A stretch of DNA of 9,918 nucleotides from assembly GCA_020024085.1 (NCBI GenBank), contig JAHHUG010000051.1, forward strand, positions 1 to 9,918, read 5' to 3'. The notes beneath the pieces were generated by a model, which did not search any database, had not been told where the DNA came from, and saw only the letters and a list, made by a program, of their open reading frames with translations. Shown one piece after another: positions 1 through 4,316 of the stretch. This DNA comes from Christensenellaceae bacterium. GTDB taxonomy: Bacteria; Bacillota; Clostridia; Christensenellales; CAAEEZ01. Within the stretch, counting starts at the first letter, position 1, and each line of letters opens with the position of its first letter. Position numbers and translations under genes: made by a program.

Positions 1-214
1 ATATTCAAAGCGAGTAAGATAATTTGGCAGAATTTAGTAATTTTATTTCTATTAGATATGATGTGTCTAATATAAATATAGTTATGAGTATTATATAATG
101 CTGTTTTGTTCTCATTGGGTGACAATTATAGTAAATTTTGTATTAAAATCATCTTGTATCATAGAATGTTCAAATTAAAATTATATAAAATTTTTATAAA
201 TATAAGAAAATAAT
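1..214. other. AT-rich stretch without a convincing gene
   Basis: Frame 1 is open from the window edge to a TAA at 73-75 (24 codons, ending in a hydrophobic run that reads LVILFLLDMMCLI). This could be the tail of an upstream membrane protein gene, but it is too short to judge. After that I see only A/T-rich spacer with stops in all frames. A 7-bp inverted repeat, TATTAGA/TCTAATA (50-56 and 66-72), has no T-run after it and is not a convincing terminator. The stretch is probably intergenic DNA upstream of the promoter at 215. Confidence 0.4.
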
Positions 215-244
215 TTGACAAACTTTTGTATTTAATTATATAAT
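215..244 (+). promoter_or_regulatory. Consensus sigma-A type promoter
   Basis: TTGACA (215-220) and TATAAT (239-244) are both perfect consensus hexamers, separated by 18 nt. Transcription should start near 251, which places the 5' end of the mRNA at the first hairpin of the leader. It drives ygbA and the overlapping ABC pair downstream. Such a strong core promoter implies that control is exerted by a repressor or by the leader rather than by promoter weakness. Confidence 0.8.
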
Positions 245-250
245 ACCAAC

Positions 251-356
251 GAAGGTGAAATAAACTTCATATTTTTTACGAGTTTAGTTCGCATAGACTA
301 ACTTTATAAATACTTAGTAGATTGTATTTTTATATGCAATTAATAAGGTATTTATA
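251..356 (+). promoter_or_regulatory. Structured leader, copy A (candidate cis-regulatory RNA)
   Basis: This is the untranslated leader of the ygbA-ABC operon and it matches copy B (4193-4297) without gaps. Visible stems are: P1, GAAG 251-254 with CTTC 265-268, followed by six T (272-277); P2, GTTCG 287-291 with CTAAC 298-302, with one mismatch; P3, TATAAATACTT 305-315 with AAGGTATTTATA 345-356, with G348 bulged; and an apical hairpin inside P3, ATTGTAT 321-327 with ATGCAAT 334-340, with one G-U pair. P3 ends 9 nt before the ribosome binding site. I do not recognise a known riboswitch class. It could instead be a DNA operator centred on the P2 palindrome. Confidence 0.5.
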
Positions 357-365
357 TTGTTACTT

Positions 366-371
366 GGAGGG
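366..371 (+). promoter_or_regulatory. Ribosome binding site that fixes the ygbA start
   Basis: GGAGGG lies 3 nt before the ATG at 375. The same frame is open back to a TTG at 357, but that TTG would put the Shine-Dalgarno sequence inside the gene and has no site of its own. The ATG at 375 also gives a protein that lines up with the N-terminus of other YgbA family members. Confidence 0.75.
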
Positions 372-374
372 ATT

Positions 375-701
375 ATGGAACAGGACAAAGAAATTGCAAT
401 AGTGTCGGTAATGATTAAAATGTATTGCAAACACTATCACCATACAAAAGGTGAATTATGTGATGAATGTAATGAACTACTAGAGTATGTAAAGTTTAGA
501 AGGTCAAAATGTCCCTTTGGTGACAACAAAACATTTTGTTCCAACTGCAAGGTTCATTGTTATAAGCCAGAGATGAGGGAAAGAATTAGAAAGGTTATGA
601 GATATTCTGGACCACGAATATTTTTTATTCATCCAGTTATTGCAACAAAACATGTAGTAGAAAGTATCAAAGTTAAAAGATTAAATAAAAAGGGTAAATA
701 G
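375..701 (+). CDS. ygbA: YgbA-family Cys-rich protein (nitrous oxide-stimulated promoter family)
   Basis: The product is 108 residues, about the usual family length. It shows the family hallmarks: an MYCKHYHH block (residues 16-23), CxxC at 29-32, C46, CxxC at 55-58, VHCY at 60-63, then MRYSGPR and an IHPVIATKH-like segment near the C-terminus. Seven cysteines (18, 29, 32, 46, 55, 58, 62) and several histidines suggest metal or Fe-S cluster binding, which is inference. In enterobacteria ygbA is de-repressed by nitric oxide through NsrR and supports growth under nitrosative stress; its biochemical role is unsettled. There is no signal peptide or membrane segment, so it is probably cytoplasmic. 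Its stop lies 1 nt before the ABC gene, so the two are co-transcribed. I chose the ATG at 375 over the upstream TTG at 357 because of the GGAGGG site. Confidence 0.85.
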   Translation: MEQDKEIAIVSVMIKMYCKHYHHTKGELCDECNELLEYVKFRRSKCPFGDNKTFCSNCKVHCYKPEMRERIRKVMRYSGPRIFFIHPVIATKHVVESIKVKRLNKKGK

Positions 702-702
702 G

Positions 703-2448
703 ATGTTAGATAAAGATTTATTAAAATTATTAGGACCAAATAAAAAGTATGTAGTATATACAGTACTTAGTATGGTTTTAGGTTTGATTGCTAATTTAGG
801 TATTACATCAAGTATTTGTTGGGGCATAGCTATTGCAATAAAAAGTGAGCCAGCAATTAACTTTATATACCCAGTTATAACTTTTTTAATTGCAATAGTT
901 ATAAGGTTTGTAGCCTCTTATATAACAGGTAAACTAAAAGATAGGCTAGGTAGAAATGTAAAAAGAGATTTAAGAAATAAAACTTATAACAAAATTTTGG
1001 AATTAGGTGTAAATAGTACTGACGAAATGAGTATGGCAGGTTTAACCCAAGTTTCTGTTGAGGGAATAGAGCAACTTGATATGTATTATTCAAATTATTT
1101 GCCACAGTTTTTCTTCTCACTAATTGCACCTATTATTTTATTTATAGTTACTGCAATTTTCGATTGGAAATTTGCCCTAGTTTTGCTTTGTTGTGTACCT
1201 CTTATTCCTATGTCAATAGTTGCTGTTTCTAAGTATGCAAAAAAAATATTTAACAAATATTGGGGTATATATACATCAATGGGCGATAGTTTCCTTGATA
1301 GTGTACAAGGCTTAAAAGAATTAAAGATTTTTAAAGCAGATAAGCAAAAACATGAAAAAATCAATGAGAAATCTGAGGAATTTAGAAAGATTACAATGAA
1401 AGTACTTGTAATGCAACTTGCAAGTGTTACAATAATGGACCTTGTAGCTTTTGCCGGTGCAGGAACAGGTACTGCTGTTGCAATTGTCGATATGGTAAAT
1501 GGTAACATTACACCTCAAGTTGCAATATTTTTGATGCTTGTTGCTGTTGAATTTTTCCTACCACTTCGTGCACTTGGTTCTGCATTTCATATTGCTATGA
1601 ATGGTGCAAGTGCTGGTAAAAAGATTATCAATTTGCTTAATGCTAAAGGACAAACTTGGGGTAAAGAAAAGGTGGAAGCAACCGACCTTGAACTAAAAGA
1701 TGTTAGCTTTAGTTATGACGGCAAAAGAGATGTACTTAATGATGTTAATATGAAGTTTAGCGACCATGGTTTAACTGCTATTGTAGGCGAATCTGGTTCG
1801 GGTAAATCAACTATTGTAAATCTATTGATTGGTGCAATTAGGCAAAATCAAGGTGAAGTTTTGGTTGGAGGTAAGCCAATTGAAAGTTTGGATAGGAGAG
1901 ATTACTATTCAAATATTGCATCAGTATCATATAATACATATATCTTTAACGATACAGTTTACAACAACTTTAAACTTGCAAAATATGATGTTACTGAGGA
2001 TGAAATATGGCAAGCATTAAAGAAAGTGAACCTAGATAAATTTATCAAGGATAATGGTGGATTTAGTAAGGTTATTACAGAAGATGCAAACAATATTTCT
2101 GGTGGACAAAGACAAAGGCTTGCACTTGCAATCAATCTTATTGCTGACAAAAATATTTACATTTTTGATGAGGCAACCAGTAATATTGATGTGGAAAGTG
2201 AAGCTATTATTATGGATAATGTAAAGGAAATGAGCAAAACAAAGAATGTAATTGTTATTTCTCATAGACTTGCAAATGTTGTAAATGCAGATAATATTTA
2301 TTATTTAGAGAATGGTGTTACAAAAGAGTCAGGCACACATCAGGAACTTCTTTGTCAAAATGGTAGTTATGCAAAACTATATAATACACAAAAGGAACTT
2401 GAAGAGGGATACAAAACATATCTAAAAAAGGAGATTGTAAATGGCTAA
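703..2448 (+). CDS. CydD-like ABC transporter half (fused membrane and ATPase domains)
   Basis: The protein has 581 residues, normal for a half-size type IV ABC exporter. Six membrane segments lie roughly at residues 17-44, 51-76, 132-152, 155-177, 235-263 and 271-293. The ATPase domain runs from about 328 and shows Walker A GESGSGKST (362-370), signature ISGGQRQR (465-472), Walker B IYIFDE with catalytic Glu490, D-loop SNID and H-loop His521. The Q-loop glutamine is replaced by Tyr410. It overlaps the next gene by 8 nt and both are ABC halves, so they should form a heterodimer like CydDC. E. coli CydDC has been reported to move cysteine, glutathione and heme. Because the neighbours look like a heme-uptake locus, heme or a thiol is the likely cargo; the substrate is inferred. 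No cydAB genes are present. Start: AAAGGG lies 8 nt before the ATG. Confidence 0.85.
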   Translation: MLDKDLLKLLGPNKKYVVYTVLSMVLGLIANLGITSSICWGIAIAIKSEPAINFIYPVITFLIAIVIRFVASYITGKLKDRLGRNVKRDLRNKTYNKILELGVNSTDEMSMAGLTQVSVEGIEQLDMYYSNYLPQFFFSLIAPIILFIVTAIFDWKFALVLLCCVPLIPMSIVAVSKYAKKIFNKYWGIYTSMGDSFLDSVQGLKELKIFKADKQKHEKINEKSEEFRKITMKVLVMQLASVTIMDLVAFAGAGTGTAVAIVDMVNGNITPQVAIFLMLVAVEFFLPLRALGSAFHIAMNGASAGKKIINLLNAKGQTWGKEKVEATDLELKDVSFSYDGKRDVLNDVNMKFSDHGLTAIVGESGSGKSTIVNLLIGAIRQNQGEVLVGGKPIESLDRRDYYSNIASVSYNTYIFNDTVYNNFKLAKYDVTEDEIWQALKKVNLDKFIKDNGGFSKVITEDANNISGGQRQRLALAINLIADKNIYIFDEATSNIDVESEAIIMDNVKEMSKTKNVIVISHRLANVVNADNIYYLENGVTKESGTHQELLCQNGSYAKLYNTQKELEEGYKTYLKKEIVNG

Positions 2449-4138
2449 GGTAACTCGTAGAAATGGTGGCAAAATAATGGCTTCCTTAATAGTTTTGTTG
2501 GGTAGCCTTGCATATATTATGTTGCTTGCAATTGTCAATGGTTTGCTTGGACATTTAACTGCACTTGGTGTATCCTTGTTTGGTGCTTTTGCTGTTGCTA
2601 AAGCTCTTGGAGAGGCAATACCAATGTCGTACGGCTTGTTGATTGGGCTTGCTGTAGGTTGTGGCGTTGTTCGAGGAGCATTAAGGTATTTTGAACAATA
2701 TTCTAATCATTATATTGCATTTAGATTGCTTGCAACATTAAGAGACAAAATCTTTGGAGCCCTTCGTGTGCTTTGCCCTGCAAAATTAGAAAACAAGCAA
2801 AAGGGTAATTTGATAGCAATGATAACCTCTGATATTGAGGCTTTGGAAGTATTTTATGCTCATACTATTTCGCCAATTTGTATTGCAATATTAGTTTCAT
2901 TGTTTGTGTTTCTATTTGTTGGTTTTGTATCAAGTTGGATACTTGCTATTGTTGCTGCAGTTGGTTATATTACAATAGGTTTAATATTGCCACCTATTAC
3001 CTCAAAACTACTTAAAAATTCAGGTGTAGAGTATAGAAAACAGTTTGCATCATTTAATGCATATTTTCTTGATAGCATCAAGGGTATTAAGGATATTGTA
3101 CTTAATAATAACGAAATTTGCAGAGAGCAAGAGGTGGACAAAAGGTCGGGTAAATTGCTTGAGCAAACCAAAATTACAAGGCACAAATCTTGTGTAGCTG
3201 GTTGCATAACAGAGGCTTTAGTGTCTATATTTATAGCATTAACCCTTATTGTTGGCATCACACTAGTTTATACTGGTAATTTATCTATCGGCTTAATGAT
3301 AGTTGGCGTGGTTGCAGTTTTTGGTAGTTTTGGTCCAGTTATTGCAATTTCAAATCTACCTAGTAACCTTACTCAAACATTTGCTGCAGGGGATAGAATA
3401 CTAGATTTATTAGAGGAAAAACCAGTTGTTGAAGAAGTTACTAACGGCGAAAATATTGAATATCAAAACTTGGATATTGACAATTTAAGCTTTAGTTATG
3501 ATAACAATATTGAGGTACTTAAAGATATCAAATTGCATGCAGAAAAAGGTGAAATTATAGGTATTGTTGGTGAGTCTGGTTGTGGAAAATCTACATTACT
3601 TAAATTGCTATTAAGATTCTTTGATAGAAATAGTGGTTTGCTAAACTATAATGGTATTGACATAGATAATATTAATACTTCAAATCTACTTGATAATGTA
3701 ACAATGGTATCACAAAATACTTATTTGTTTGACGAAACTATTGAGGAAAACTTAAGAATAGCAAAGCAAGATGCAACTATGGAAGAAATTGTAGATGCTT
3801 GCAAAAAGGCTTCAATACATAATTTTATTATGAGTTTACCCGAAGGATATAAAACAAGAGTTGGTGCACTTGGAGATAACTTGTCAGCAGGCGAAAAACA
3901 AAGGTTAGGTCTTGCTAGAGCTTTCTTGAAGGGTAGCGAACTTATTCTACTTGATGAGCCAACAAGTAATGTTGATAGCATCAATGAGGGTATTATTTTA
4001 AGGTCTCTTGCAGAGCAAAAAAGTAAAAAAAGTATCATATTGGTTTCACATCGAGAGTCAACAATGATGCTTGCTGATAGAATATACAAAATGGAAAATG
4101 GCAAAATGGAAGAAACAAATTGTCCAAGTATAGCATAG
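2441..4138 (+). CDS. CydC-like ABC transporter half (fused membrane and ATPase domains)
   Basis: The protein has 565 residues. The membrane domain has six segments, near residues 11-34, 63-80, 140-163, 166-187, 254-277 and 281-304. The ATPase domain, from about 342, has Walker A GESGCGKST (377-385), an intact Q-loop Gln425 in VSQNTYLF, signature LSAGEKQR (481-488, a variant of LSGGQ), Walker B LILLDEP with catalytic Glu506, D-loop SNVD and H-loop His537. It starts inside the end of the previous gene, with AAAGGAG 7 nt upstream of the ATG, so translation is probably coupled and the two proteins made in equal amounts. The partner carries the altered Q-loop and this subunit the altered signature, so the two nucleotide sites are not equivalent. 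It acts in the cytoplasmic membrane; direction and substrate are not shown by the sequence. Confidence 0.85.
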   Translation: MAKVTRRNGGKIMASLIVLLGSLAYIMLLAIVNGLLGHLTALGVSLFGAFAVAKALGEAIPMSYGLLIGLAVGCGVVRGALRYFEQYSNHYIAFRLLATLRDKIFGALRVLCPAKLENKQKGNLIAMITSDIEALEVFYAHTISPICIAILVSLFVFLFVGFVSSWILAIVAAVGYITIGLILPPITSKLLKNSGVEYRKQFASFNAYFLDSIKGIKDIVLNNNEICREQEVDKRSGKLLEQTKITRHKSCVAGCITEALVSIFIALTLIVGITLVYTGNLSIGLMIVGVVAVFGSFGPVIAISNLPSNLTQTFAAGDRILDLLEEKPVVEEVTNGENIEYQNLDIDNLSFSYDNNIEVLKDIKLHAEKGEIIGIVGESGCGKSTLLKLLLRFFDRNSGLLNYNGIDIDNINTSNLLDNVTMVSQNTYLFDETIEENLRIAKQDATMEEIVDACKKASIHNFIMSLPEGYKTRVGALGDNLSAGEKQRLGLARAFLKGSELILLDEPTSNVDSINEGIILRSLAEQKSKKSIILVSHRESTMMLADRIYKMENGKMEETNCPSIA

Positions 4139-4149
4139 TTACATATAAT
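4120..4149 (+). promoter_or_regulatory. Possible promoter for the lipoprotein-ECF block
   Basis: TATAAT at 4144-4149 is a perfect -10 hexamer just after the ABC stop codon. The best -35 partner is TTGTCC (4120-4125, four of six consensus bases, 18-nt spacing), which lies in the end of the ABC gene. A start near 4156 would place the hairpin and leader copy B in the 5' untranslated region. In such A/T-rich DNA a TATAAT can arise by chance, so read-through from the first operon is an equally good source of transcript. Confidence 0.3.
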
Positions 4150-4186
4150 ATAGAATTTTATATTTTAGGTAATTTTGATACATATA

Positions 4187-4220
4187 TTTAATAAGAGGAG
4201 GCAAAACTCCTTTTATTAAA
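4187..4220 (+). terminator. Strong intergenic hairpin, terminator-like or leader stem P1
   Basis: TTTAATAAGAGGAG (4187-4200) pairs with CTCCTTTTATTAAA (4207-4220): 14 bp with one G-U pair and a 6-nt loop, GCAAAA. The G/C-rich top is followed by TTTTATT, so it can work as an intrinsic terminator after the ABC pair. Its 3' arm also sits exactly where the P1 hairpin of leader A sits, 18 nt before AGTTCGCA, so it may be the first stem of leader B. There is no long pure T-run, so termination may be partial, letting part of the transcript continue into the lipoprotein gene. Confidence 0.55.
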
Positions 4221-4297
4221 AGCATTCAGTTCGCACTGTCGAACCGATTATATACTTTTTTAACTTAATTAGTTATTATATTTAACAAGATATATAG
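4193..4297 (+). promoter_or_regulatory. Structured leader, copy B (candidate cis-regulatory RNA)
   Basis: This is the second copy of the leader found at 251-356, related by a constant shift of 3942 nt without gaps from AAACTCC (4204-4210) onward. Stems: P1, GGAG 4197-4200 with CTCC 4207-4210, extended by flanking A/T pairs; P2, GTTCG 4229-4233 with CGAAC 4240-4244, a perfect 5-bp stem; P3, TTATATACTT 4248-4257 with AAGATATATAG 4287-4297, with A4290 bulged; and an apical TAACT 4261-4265 with AGTTA 4271-4275. AGTTCGCA begins 89 nt before the lipoprotein ATG, the same distance as in copy A. The ribosome binding site AGGAG (4305-4309) follows P3 closely, so folding could affect translation. Confidence 0.5.
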
Positions 4298-4316
4298 AGA
4301 TTATAGGAGAGTTTGA

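Noticed and set aside
50..72. Inverted repeat as a terminator of an upstream gene
   Set aside because: Seven mostly A-T pairs with a 9-nt loop and no T-run; easily expected by chance at this base composition.
288..310. TTCGCA ... TATAAA as a second promoter within leader A
   Set aside because: Spacing is only 11 nt and the equivalent in leader B is 15 nt, so no consistent promoter geometry is kept.
251..356. Known riboswitch such as cobalamin, TPP, FMN, SAM or NiCo
   Set aside because: None of the conserved core sequences I know for these classes is visible in either leader; both are also short and A/T-rich.
1095..1508. 137-codon minus-strand open frame opposite the first ABC gene
   Set aside because: The plus-strand protein has complete ABC motifs through this part; the antisense product looks like a frame shadow.
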